A stretch of DNA of 64,000 nt from Xylaria sp. FL1777. Lineage: Eukaryota > Ascomycota > Sordariomycetes > Xylariales > Xylariaceae. A model generated the notes under the pieces. The model did not search any database. It had not been told where the DNA came from and saw only the letters and a program-made list of their open reading frames with translations. Of this stretch, positions 46,183 to 57,303 are shown in pieces. The position numbers and the translations under genes are program-made. The stretch covers positions 310,001 through 374,000 of the forward strand of contig MU400509.1 in NCBI GenBank assembly GCA_022578965.1. Reading direction: 5' to 3'. Within the stretch, counting starts at the first letter, position 1, and each line of letters opens with the position of its first letter.

Positions 46183-47318
46183 TTAATAGTCATCGTCGTC
46201 GTCGTCGTCGTCAAAACCATCGTCTGGCTCGCCTTCTTCGTCGAAACCGCCATCGCTCGCGTACTGGTCCGGATCCTCTTCATCCTCATCGTCGAAGTAC
46301 ATCGAGTCTTCGCAACCATCAGAGGAATTACTTGTCTCGTCCATTTCATAGTAATATGCCTCCCGGTCGTACTGACTCTCTTCGTCCGAAGATGACTCCT
46401 CACTAGAGCTATTATCTCGGTGATTATCACCTCCTTGTCTTCTGCGCTCTTGGCCAGACTGTCTGCATGACGTGGCATTCTTCTGGCTACCACTTTCATT
46501 AGTAGCTATCTCATGTCTTCCATTATTATTGCCGTATAGGTCCCCTTCCGCGTACCACAATCCTCGATTGTGGTCCACAAAGACCTTATGATAGTCGGTA
46601 CCTTGCCGACTGACCACAGGCGAGTCGGCGAAGGAGCCGTACCGGGTGTGGGTAGCGTTCATATGACTAAGGACTAAAGATGTATTCGATTCTCGTCGTT
46701 CTCGCTGGTTCACATGACTCCAGCTAGAGCGTGACGGAGAGTTTACGGGCGCGAATTGCTGAGTCTCCCGCTCACGGTACGTCGTACTGTTTCGATAGTG
46801 GTCGATTTTCGGGTTATCGTTCTCAAAATGGCATTCACGATTGTATGGTACCCTAGTATTATGTTCATTGGAGTCCCTGTGTTCGAGCGCTTGTCTACTT
46901 CGAACATAGGATGAATAAGAATGTGTACCACGACGGAGGGGGTTAGGAGATCGCGGCGCATGCGAACTGGGTGTGGAACGATTAGATGATATAGAGTCGA
47001 CCTGCTCTCTTCGAAGTGGGCCAGGGTAATCTCTAGACAGATTGAGCTTGTTAGAACATGTGTAAATAATAGCTAAGGCGATTGTGCTTGCCTGTAGTCC
47101 CCTTGAGGGGAGTCGGTCCTATGGCGGCGACTACGTCTAGAACTCGAGCGTAAGCCTTCAGGATAGGCCATCTGCATTAGCCAAGAAATGTAAGCATACG
47201 CATCATGTTGGGAACATGCCGACGTTCGTACCCCAGGAGCGATAGCCCCAAGCGAACCGCCCAGAGGATACCGGTCTGCATAGCGTTCGCGATCCATTGC
47301 CTCGGGATACATCGGCAT
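46183..47318 (-). CDS. Unknown acidic, disordered protein with a GC-AG intron
   Basis: Exons complement(47092..47318) and complement(46183..47032) give 358 residues. I do not recognise it. It is rich in Arg/Ser in the first half (SSSRRSRRHR, RSRQALEHRD), then Asn/Gly. The last 90 residues are strongly acidic (SSSEESSSDEES, DDEDEEDPDQY) and end in eight Asp and Tyr, encoded by a GAC/GAT repeat. There is no signal peptide or membrane segment. The intron has donor CAG|GCAAGC and acceptor GTCTAG with branch TCTAAC. It is the only GC donor found here, and it keeps frame (GDY-R-DYPGP), whereas reading through ends in a stop after QAQSP. The start at ATG 47318 (MPMYPEAMDRERY) is a guess; the frame stays open to about 47459. 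A nuclear or chromatin role would fit the composition, but that is inference. Confidence 0.65.
46196..46215. repeat. GAC/GTC trinucleotide repeat coding an Asp tract
   Basis: Imperfect (GTC)n on the plus strand, read as GAC/GAT on the minus strand, encodes the terminal Asp8. Confidence 0.8.
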
Positions 47319-49685
47319 CACACGAGCTAGAGAACCCAAAGAATCTGTAGTAGAGGCATCGACTAGGTAAACTCGGATGGTTGATAACCAAGACAAGCTC
47401 CGCCTCCCTGGGTTGTGCCAGCACCAGAGAAAGGAGTGTTCTTCTTGTGGAGGTGGCAAGATATACCGGTGTGCGTACTCTGGCTCCAGTGGTCACCCCT
47501 GGTAATGTTTCTTTAGTTTACCTGAGCGGTGATGATACAAGAGACAGATTAAGACGTGACTTCCATCTGTTTGTTGTTTAAGGTACCTACTGTTTGCTGC
47601 AGCTTCTGGAGCTCTTGCTGGGCAACTGAAGTACCTACCTAGGTAGGTATGTTTCTGGGAAAGCGTTCTATTCACGTGCAGCTACAACCTTCACCATAAC
47701 ACACCTCTGTTAGTTACGCTAGTGATATTCACTTAGAAAATGAATGCTCACCCGGGGGTAAGGTACTACCCAGGTACGTGCCTACCCTAGGTAACCCCTT
47801 GATACAACTCATAACATCCAATCGCCTATTCACTAACACCAAGTACTAAATAAGATATCCTGAGTTACTGCTGTCTCACGGCCATATATGATTTGGTGAT
47901 TCTTCCTGTGCAAAAAGGCGAGTATCCTGAATAGAAACCTAGTGCAGAAGTGTTAATTTAATAATGCGTTCGTAGAGATCAGGTGTACTGCTCAATTGTA
48001 TGGTCTCTGACTAGCACAACCACGCACATACCCCGTAGTCCAAAGTGTCGATAGGGACATATGATCACCTTAAGATCGATCTAAAGCAATTTTAGTAGCG
48101 CCTTTTGCAAAGAAAACCCCATGGTGTCATGTCATTCCGTGTAGCCATTTGGGAGTAACTCATATTCAAAGTCATTCAACCGAGCTCAACACTAACCACT
48201 CAACTCAGGCAACTATTAAACAACAAGTTTGATGTTCTATTGATATTATTGGTATTATTGATATAATAGAGAATGACTTGATTGTAGGTGTTCGAGGTAG
48301 ACAAGTTGGCTCAAGGTAGTACTGAGGATGTGTATTCCTATTGAAGCATCTCGGTATCTTTGGTTCAACAGGCATTACACCATCTAACAAGAGTTGGAAT
48401 TAGCAGCCACCGAGCTAGCTGTGAGTGTTCGTTTATCATGCGGCTCTCCCAATTGTATTATAGAATTCAAGTTGTATTAACCTCGATAGACCTTCGCAGC
48501 TTGCCAAGGAGATTAGGATGATATAAGTAGTCTAGGTATTCAGGAGTAGCAGTAGCAGTAAGAGACAACTGGTGGTGGCGTATCAATGTTCTAGAACGAT
48601 GTCTATGAAAATGAGGATGTGTTCCGGGGAGTCCGAAAATATAATGTGTCTCAACCCGAAGCATCGCCGATTAGAAAAATGGTTGCGAGGTAACTGGACT
48701 TCCACCATACTAAGGCATTATTATTGTCTCGCAGAGAGCTATGCCTAGATAGCATCTCACCGTAAATGATAGTCGAGGCCTTGACCTAGACGCCTGGTGG
48801 CTAGGTAGCATTGAGATATGAATCATTACAGGTTTTAGAGAGACTTTATTGTAGTAAAAAAAAATATACCAGTGAAGTGCATCCTATAGTATGCTCATTT
48901 TAGCATAGACGGTTCTAGGTCGTAATTAACTGAACACGATCGAGAGCCAATCAGGAATGGTGGGGTAAAAGCCATGAAGCTCGACGTGGGAATTCCCGAG
49001 ACAGTGGTTCATTTGATGATGCAAAGGTCCCTGCCATAAATCCCTATTTTCTGGCTGCCAAGCAAATGCTTACACGTAGGTGCCTACTATGCATATGTAT
49101 CTAGGTAACCAAGTATAGAGACTTGCTTCAGTAAGAAACTCACTGTGACAATCCAGGGCTTGTGGGTCTATATACTCAATGGGTTAAACCTTTTAAGGAG
49201 ACTCTTTTTGGACCAATATACACCTCATCAATAAAACTACAAGTTTTTAGCTATACAGCCAGTGAGCTAAATCACATGACCTATTTTGCCTGTGTATAGA
49301 TTTAAAAGAAGCTTAGATCCGAAATAGATTAGCTTTTCGAATTATCGAAGCCGTACGGTACCGGTACCAGTACCTAACAACGCCCCTAACAAGCTTGAAA
49401 CACTGATGGCTTCCATTTACAGAAATGAGCAGGTAGTTCCCTTGACACTTAGGGCGATGCAATTGGCCAATCCTGCATAGCCAGTGCTACCCATTACCCA
49501 CCCTTATTAAATAGACGTAGTAGCACTGACACGAAGGAGTGCTATTTCGTCTGGCCTGTATCAGCTCTTCACAATCCTCAAATGCCTTCGACAGACCCTT
49601 CTCGTGTCAGAATTGACCTTGTCTTCTATTACACAAGCTCCCCGCAGTCTGTATAGTGTCCGATCCAGAACGAAGGGAAGCCACG
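47319..49685. other. Divergent intergenic region, 2.4 kb
   Basis: No gene is supported. It contains an 18-bp palindrome, TACCTACCTAGGTAGGTA, at 47632-47649, GGTACCGGTACC at about 49359-49370, and A+T-rich stretches at 48200-48260. The promoters of the two flanking unknown genes should lie here. Confidence 0.45.
47632..47649. repeat. 18-bp perfect palindrome with TACCTAGGTA core
   Basis: TACCTACCTAGGTAGGTA is self-complementary and of the same family as 2671-2690. It lies upstream of the acidic protein gene. Confidence 0.9.
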
Positions 49686-50390
49686 ATGCCGCTCAAATCC
49701 CACCACAGGTCACGGTCTTCCGTCGACCGCGTCTTGGAGCTACTAGCCGAATTGGACGATGGCCAGATGGAAGCTCTACTTCGCGAGGCCGAGTCTACCG
49801 TGGCAGGCAACATTCCGGTGTCCAAGGGCATTGACTTCTTCGAGCGCCCTGGCCTAACTCCCACGCCCGCCCACCCGACGCCGCTGCCACCAGCACCCCG
49901 ACGGAAGTTCCTGACATCGCTGTCACCGCGAAAGCAGACAGAGCTCAGGAGACGTCTGAGCAGACGAGCGTCAACACGTCAAGATTCCTCTACCACCAAT
50001 GCAGCGAATACAGACTCAGTTCAGAATTCCAAAAAGACGCCACGTTCCTATAAACGGATCAGCCGTCCGATTTTCTCTCTTCCCACACCCGCAGCTACTG
50101 CCGATCTCACCGAGCTCTTAGCTGCATATTTAATGGATGCACCGGCGGCGGTTCCGTCTTTGTCAACACCGTCGTCTACCCTTTCGTCGCCCGCTACACC
50201 ACGAGCGCCATTTTCTCCATTTGCACAGCTTGAGAGTGAAGGGCCAGAACTCGATTTACTGGAGCCATCGCCCTCGGGAGCGCCAAGAACACTCGACATT
50301 TTCAGTGGTCCGGTGAAAGGACCTACACGCAAAATTAGCGGCATATTCGAGGTTTTAGACGACGCGGGATCTTTGGGCATGCGCCGCTGA
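49686..50390 (+). CDS. Unknown Ser/Pro-rich protein
   Basis: A single exon of 234 residues, ATG 49686 to TGA. It begins MPLKSHHRSRSSVDRVLELLAELDDGQMEALLREAE, an amphipathic helical N-terminus (about residues 12-36). Then comes a Pro/Ser/Arg-rich middle with RRKFLTSLSPRKQTELRRRLSRR, a second helical stretch TADLTELLAAYLMDAP, and a conserved-looking end ISGIFEVLDDAGSLGMRR. I see no catalytic motif, signal peptide or membrane segment. Codon-level composition and the two structured islands in a disordered chain suggest a real gene. The frame continues upstream without ATG to 49656. Function is unknown; a basic, phosphorylatable scaffold or regulatory protein is possible. Confidence 0.7.
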   Translation: MPLKSHHRSRSSVDRVLELLAELDDGQMEALLREAESTVAGNIPVSKGIDFFERPGLTPTPAHPTPLPPAPRRKFLTSLSPRKQTELRRRLSRRASTRQDSSTTNAANTDSVQNSKKTPRSYKRISRPIFSLPTPAATADLTELLAAYLMDAPAAVPSLSTPSSTLSSPATPRAPFSPFAQLESEGPELDLLEPSPSGAPRTLDIFSGPVKGPTRKISGIFEVLDDAGSLGMRR

Positions 50391-53300
50391 AGGTTTAATA
50401 AACATCATGAACTGAGCATTCCTGTAGTACTCAGTGAACGAGGATGGGTTTATGATTACACTCAAGCATATTTCCTCTTTCTTTCCTCTTTCTTCATTAG
50501 TACGCCTGAGCAGCCACTGGAAGGGTTTCTCGCAACTCGCACTGAGCTATCAGTCGAGTGTTAATAGCTCACAGGGCTTCAGCCTTATTATCAACCCACA
50601 TAATTCAAGTTCCCTAATACAGCCAAGCAGTCAAGAGCATGCACTCCCAAAGTATGGAAATCATAGGATCCTATACTTGTATGCCTCATGTGCCACTGGA
50701 CAATGAGAAAATCGATACCCAACTTTGAGAATTTTAAGGCGTTAGGACATGAATAGGAGGGATAATGGTGGCACTGTGTACAGTAATGCCCTCTTACATA
50801 TCGAGATTGACAATCGTCTAATAGACGGATTATCTGAGCCGACATACTTCTGTTTGAAGTAGATACTGAAATTAAATCGAGTCAAGTCTCAGAAATGCAA
50901 ATCAGCTTTCACTAAATCAACGCACTCAAAACGTGAGGACACGCAATTTCGGTTGGAGAGATTCTCTGCCACCCTTCATCACTTCAGACCCTCTTGCCCA
51001 ATCCTGTCTGCTCTTTCGACGCACTGACTCTGCATGGCCAGATATCAGAAACAGGGAGTGGTTACATGTATATCCATAGACAGGCCTGGCCTGGGTGCGC
51101 TTAGCTTATTGGTTTAACACACTCTTGCCTTAAAACGAAGGGGGAGCCATAACGGCACTTCGCAAACCCCCGAATCGGGAACTTAAATATACTAATTAAC
51201 GAACCGTAAAAAAGAAAACAACTCCTTTCGACGTTAGCATAGGTGTCTAGGTAAGTATTCGTGGTTAGCTTCAACCAGATACCAGATAATTGGCATTTAG
51301 GAAATTCTGTAGCAAGGTTTTTGTAGAGCTTCGTCAACAGCTTCTTTTCATCGCATCTGCTACTCACTCTCTCAGCCCTGCGGTTCGCGTGATTCGTTAA
51401 GAGGAAACCTGGAATTATTGAAAGTACGTATGCATATAATACCCTGAGTCGGCTCGGTTTCAAATATCATCATTCTTAAATTAGATAAACCGCCAGTATC
51501 ATAGGTCGCTTTTGAGAGACCAAGGAGTGCCCCGCGACTTAGATGCAGGATCGCCATTCCAGTCAAATATCCAAAGTGGTTAGTCGGGCTGATGTCACAG
51601 CATGAAATTGGTTTTCTTTTTCTTCTCTTCATTTTTCATTTTCTGTCTATAATTGGGCGTACACTACAAGTGGTCTTTCTCTAGACAGTTGAGTCTCCCC
51701 TTTCCCCCCACGATATTTAGCCCTGATAGGTCAAGTATTCGTGATTGGAATCCTTACTTGTCACTTGCATTAGCTTTTAGCCAGTGACGTAGCTGATGGC
51801 GTAAATAGATACGGTCTTCCTCCTGGAGTCGACGATATTGGTATAGGTAAATACGTTACTCCAGAACTTCGTTGGTTAAGACTACCAACACGAACTAGCG
51901 TTTTCTTCGAGGGATGGGAGGGTGACATTAGACACAACCCACACATGAGTAGAGTCTGGGATGGTAATGGGTTTCGTAAGCGTGTATGACGTTGAAGGTA
52001 GGCAGCGGCTATTCAGCGAATCTACATATGTTATCTATATGCAAGCATTGATGTAGCTTGGAGATATCGTCACTGGGCAGCAGCGCTAAACATAGGTGCG
52101 AATCTAGCATGTTGGTGCTGATCTCATAGGATGGACTTGAAGAGGAGGTCAAGGCTATTACACCTTCTAGTTCCAAATTCGAGAAATGATGTTACAGAAA
52201 TATAATTCCCCGAGAAATCCATCCAAGTCCCCTGGCGCGTTTGATCGAATGAGACGTAGACTACATGCTATGTGAGAGCCGATGGAACAAGATCGTCAAA
52301 AACGCAATGGAGTACTAAATAAGCCTACACAGAAGCGACTTGTCGTATTATGTCAGGGCCCCAAACCAAGCCTGCGATTACTGTAGATCATTCAACGCTG
52401 TGAGACGTATTGATCTGATAAGAAGCTCGGCGCTGACAAACTAAGGCAGCAAACCGGAAAAGGCATCTGCTATGCAGTACACCAGGAAGAGAAAGATCGT
52501 CGAGGGAGAAAGAATCTGACTTATCTTTCTCCATTTGGTATCTGGAAAGGAGAATTATCATTGTGGGGATTGATTAGTCGTCATTGTCGATTGAGGGCAG
52601 CCTACTTGGGTTCCGAATCGGACGAATGAGGAAAAGGACGAGGTCGATCATTATATACCTACGAGAAACCATGAAAATAGCGTCTGGTATTTTGGACGGT
52701 ATCACTTCTAGGACAGAACATCCCGTCCTCTTGAGAGGCGCTGGCGAGGGAGTCAGCTCTGTGGTTTTGGAAACGGCGGGCTTTCAACATCATAGAAAGA
52801 TCCTGATCGTCTTTAATGCCTACCTCGCCAGTCTTAGGCCCCCGAGTCTCGGAGCTTCTGAATGAGGTTGTAAATGGGTTGTAAACGGGTTATAACCCTC
52901 GTCGTGGTATAGGGCCGTGAAGATCTTTCTGCAGTACATGGTTACGTAGTGTGCAGTGGGTTGCGACCTACCTAGGTATATAGATATTGTCGCACAGTAT
53001 TTGCTTGACTAGAGCTTACCTAGGTGTGTTGCATATGTAAATAAGTTAATTGCGTAACGGTTACGAGTAATGTCCTGCTCTTTCTGTATTTTTCTTCTTA
53101 AATTTACAAGTCAAGGTAACCTCTGTTAGATAGACCCTCACGCGCACCAGTTACCTTGTACGAATACAACTGAAATCATCCAAGCACTGAATCATCTGAG
53201 TGTGGATGAAACCGGTGGACTGTGATAATCGCCTAATACGTCATCTCACAGCACTGGATTGATGCTAAGAAGGGGATTTTACAGCGGCAGGCAGGAAATA

Positions 53301-56153
53301 GCTTGCCATAAAATAGACATTGACGGTGATTTTCGAGTTCGGTAATCCTCCAACTTTTAGACCTGGCTCTGAGACATGATATGAAAAAAATAAGGAACAT
53401 GAACAATACCTCACCATAGATCTGGTGCGCGTAAAGGGGCGATTGGAGTAGTGATAAGCCTGGCTGGTCGTGGATTCGAAGAACATGGTGCCGACCGTCC
53501 TCCTTGCTTTTTTTGGTCCGAGACAGCGAATGGACTAATTAAGCGTAGGGAACACATGCGGGACGATGTAATAATCCGAGAATCCAATGTAGTACCTGCA
53601 AGGAAGACGCAGGTTAGAAACTAATACCGGTAGGGACAAGCGAGTAGCGTTGCAATCGCGGGGAAGAAATATAGGCCCGGGAATTCAAGACTGGGCGAGG
53701 CTATGTAAGTGTGCCTAACCTTTGCGAAGTCGGACTCCGAAACAACAGCTTTGTTGCTGCAAGGCTGGAATCTGAATTGTTCCCATTAACTTGGTAACAC
53801 CAATAGAGTTGCCGGGAAGCGAACCCAACTGACTAGATCGCTCACCCGGTGAATATACGCAGTATTATGTAGAGGATGAGTGACGAGTCCCGCAAGCTGG
53901 AACTCAATATTGCCTCCAGTTTCGTCATCGCGTAGCATTAGTTCTAGAGACTCCACCGCTCGTTAGTCTTGAATCGTTGAACCACATTGACGTATTTTAA
54001 AGCACCCAACTCAAGACAAACACTATTCGAACCATCCTAAGGCCCATCCGGTTATCTTCTTGTCTCCTCTGTAACCCCCTTCACTTTAAATGGGTACAGG
54101 TTTCCTGCCCAGCCTTGATGATACGGTGCAAATAAACAGGCATATGCGCGAGTAGAGAGAGGAGTCCTGCTTTGCCAACCATAGTACGTTGAAGCTGGCC
54201 AAGTAGTTGTAACAAGAAGACTGACGTCATTTTGGATTTGAGCCAAATGGCTGCTTTTTATTTTCGGGCGTGTTTATACGGTAACACCAGGGATACACAT
54301 ACCTTAATGTAGTAAGTGAGTGACAGGGGCCTGAAATGTGGGGCCGTTGTCTATACCCGGTACGGCACTGGTATGATGTACCCCTGGTGTAGTCCGATTC
54401 ATCAAGCAATAGCGGTAACCTAACATATCCCCATCCCACTAGCCTATCTTTATTTTCCCCTGTGCCGTGTCGATATCGTACTTTATTTGTCTACCTACAC
54501 TCACGACCTACTACCGGTAATTTACACAGTAATTTCATCAGACTGACGGATCAAACACACTTCCAGTCTCTTCTCATCTTTACTATAATACGGTCAAGCA
54601 TTAGACAACCTTGGAAGGGTATGTATCGGTTGCCTAAGTGTAGACTTCGGGACGGCGATCGGAGGGCGTGGGCATTTTTGCGAGCTGCTCTGTCTGTAAG
54701 GTTCCTCTACACTATACTTACAGTAAGTAGGCATAGCTGTATGCATGCGCCTCGCCAAGCAGCATCTACTGCGTATGTAATGTAGCTAACAAGGTTTGGA
54801 AATGGTGTGGAGCATTGATGCTCGGCCCCAGCAGAAGACCCCAGGTGTCTTACTGAGTCCGAGATCGTCGTGAAGACAGCCACAATGATACAAGATAGGT
54901 TTCAACCAAATCTATCGGGGTCCTTCGGCTCTTCCCACTTCCCCATTCTGACTACATGAACAATCTAGATACAATAAGATCCGCCAATGCTGCAGCCAGC
55001 TTATACGAATAAAGAAACACTGTATGTATAGTTTATCTAGTTTCTTGTTTACGTATGATGTCAGTTGCCACCTGTCTATCTACAGTAGATAGACAAATTC
55101 GAGCAGCACTGAAGGGTATTACCCGTATTACCCTTGTGGTATTCTAGCATTCTGTCGCCAGAGCATTGGCTAGGAGAGCATATACCTAAGCTAATACTCG
55201 ATGAGAACGCGCAAATCTCAGGGCATCGTCCCCAAAAACACACTTCAATTCTTGGACCCATAACAACCAAGAGCCGCACGAAGTAGATGCAGAATTGATC
55301 GATCACCCAGATTCTTCGCTAATAAGATTAGCCATGCCGTCGCCTCGAGGCTGACGCATGTCATGGGGACGGCCAATGGGATGACATAATGGCATGACTT
55401 CAAGCGTTGCCAGAGATCTGCAGGGTCCTGCCATTTCCGGATTAGAGCCTGTACCCTGAAATGGTGGGTCAATTGCATGCGTCTGAGTCGTCATCGTGAG
55501 GTTATCATTGGCGCGGGGCGCAGAATGCAGTCAGAGGTGTGTGGTCTAGCCAATCTAGCCCAACCAGGACTCAAGGATCCTCGGTTCTGCGGGTCAAATA
55601 TGCATCATTGGCTCTCGTGTGGCAAAATATCCAGAAAAGTCCCCTTCTAGTTGGGAAGTCTGATTGGCCTCAGCATCCGCTACCGTACACCCAAGTCTCC
55701 TCGTCGCCGCTGGTCATCTCCCGCCAGAAATCCAGAAACAGCTTTCCCTGCTGTCGATCTACGCAAGAATACCCTGAAGAATCGGAGCACCATTATGTAC
55801 GGGTGGGTATCGTCTGACTGTTTTAGCAATCAAAAATAAGTGGGCGTTTGGTTGACTGAATCACATCGGAAGCAACCTTAAGGTCAAAGTGCCGGTTCGG
55901 TCCTATAGCCCAGTTATCCTGCCTTGCTCTTATTTTTGCATATAAATGCATCCAGATCCCCAAACTTACTACTCATATTTTTATCCTCACCCTGAACCCA
56001 ACCACTTATTAATATACGACCACTCCATCAAACATTTCTCTCAACTACGAGTAAGCTTCGGCTCTCCTCTGCTTTATACTCGCCACATTTCATCACCTGG
56101 CGTGACATCTCGATATAACACACCTATCTCACCATCATTACTGTCTCGTCAAT
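50391..56153. other. Gene desert, 5.8 kb
   Basis: I found no supportable gene on either strand. Frames of 60-110 codons (50434, 51101 minus, 52584, 54462, 55539) have no domain and poor starts. Noted elements are the TACCTAGGTA core at 52969-52978, a 21-bp palindrome at 55074-55094, and GTATTACCC direct repeats at 55122-55138. The last 200 bp are C/T-rich, like a leader, and precede the small gene at 56154. Confidence 0.45.
55074..55094. repeat. 21-bp inverted repeat (10-bp arms, 1-base centre)
   Basis: GTCTATCTAC at 55074-55083 is matched by GTAGATAGAC at 55085-55094 around a single A. Confidence 0.85.
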
Positions 56154-56408
56154 ATGTCATCTCGAGGCACATATCCCATCTCCATGCCCGCCAACATGTC
56201 ACCTCCCAATGACTTGACCAGTTACTCGAGGTCTATGCACTCCCACACGAAGAGGCAGATGGAGGCGGCCAACATGTCCTTGTCTCGTCGAAGTGCCCCC
56301 GCACAGAACTCACCGGTGCCCTCCATGCCCAACGGCACATCATCAAGTTCTTCAAGTTTATCGCGGACTATAAACGGCATAAACGGCTCCCACGAGTACC
56401 ACACGTGA
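56154..56408 (+). CDS. Small Ser/Met/Asn-rich protein, 84 residues
   Basis: ATG 56154 to TGA 56406-56408. The product begins MSSRGTYPISMPANMSPPND, contains SYSRSMHSHTKRQMEAANMSLSRR and a Ser7-type run (TSSSSSSLS), and ends GINGSHEYHT. It has no cysteines, membrane segment or secretion signal. The leader upstream (55950-56150) is rich in C/A/T and pyrimidines, as in expressed fungal genes, and the composition is protein-like throughout. I cannot name a family. It stands alone between a gene desert and YJU2. Confidence 0.6.
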   Translation: MSSRGTYPISMPANMSPPNDLTSYSRSMHSHTKRQMEAANMSLSRRSAPAQNSPVPSMPNGTSSSSSSLSRTINGINGSHEYHT

Positions 56409-57303
56409 AGCTCTTATCTCTGGCCACTCCCACAAGGACTGGACGTAAGGCCCAGGCAGTACAGGTGGACTGCATGTAGCCAATACCCGTCATTTAGAAA
56501 CAATTACGTACATGGCATTTCCGTACATGAAGCGATGCAACCCACGGCGAGGATTCGGAGTTTTGGTTTTGATTTAATAGCGAGGCGTCCTGGAATCTGG
56601 ATATGCAACACCAGTTTGGCCGTACACATACTTTAAGAGGCGTTAACGAAATACGGGAACGTGAACCACTCTACTGCTCTTAGATGAAGACACATGCGAT
56701 GGAACGGAAACGGTTCAAGATGAGAAGGAGAAGGTTGGGCATACACATTAGCGAGCATTGAAGGGTTGGAAAAGCGAAATCATAGGTGCTTCGCAACGGA
56801 ACACATTATACCTACTAGTTTAGGTAGATGAGAATATGACATTATGGTCAAAGATCATTACCTCAGATTTACATCCTTGCGACGAATCGTAATAGTGTCA
56901 ACTCCTTGATGGTTATATGTGCGTGTTTGTAATATAGTTCATACTATATTTATCCTGTCGACACGCACAACGGCTTCAGGTAGTCAGGCACTTAGATTTA
57001 GTGTTAATGTAAACACTCAGAAGCTGCCTTGACGAAAAGCTAAGTATACATAAATATGCTCGTTTGTCATACCACGAAGTAACCTGCTTATAGCGCTTGG
57101 GAATGCTCCATTGCACTTTAGTGATTATCACAACTACGATCTCCATATACCATGTGAACATTGTGATATAAAACATGGAAGCTGTGTATTTGCACCATCT
57201 TATGACTAGTCGCCAACCTGAATAACGCCTGATCCGCCTAGCCGCTATGCTCAATAAACCACTTGACTTTCTCGTAAATTCCCACTCTGTTAAACACCAT
57301 CAA
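56409..57303. other. Convergent intergenic region, 0.9 kb
   Basis: This separates the small Ser-rich gene (+) from YJU2 (-). It is A+T-rich, and I see nothing further in it. Confidence 0.55.
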
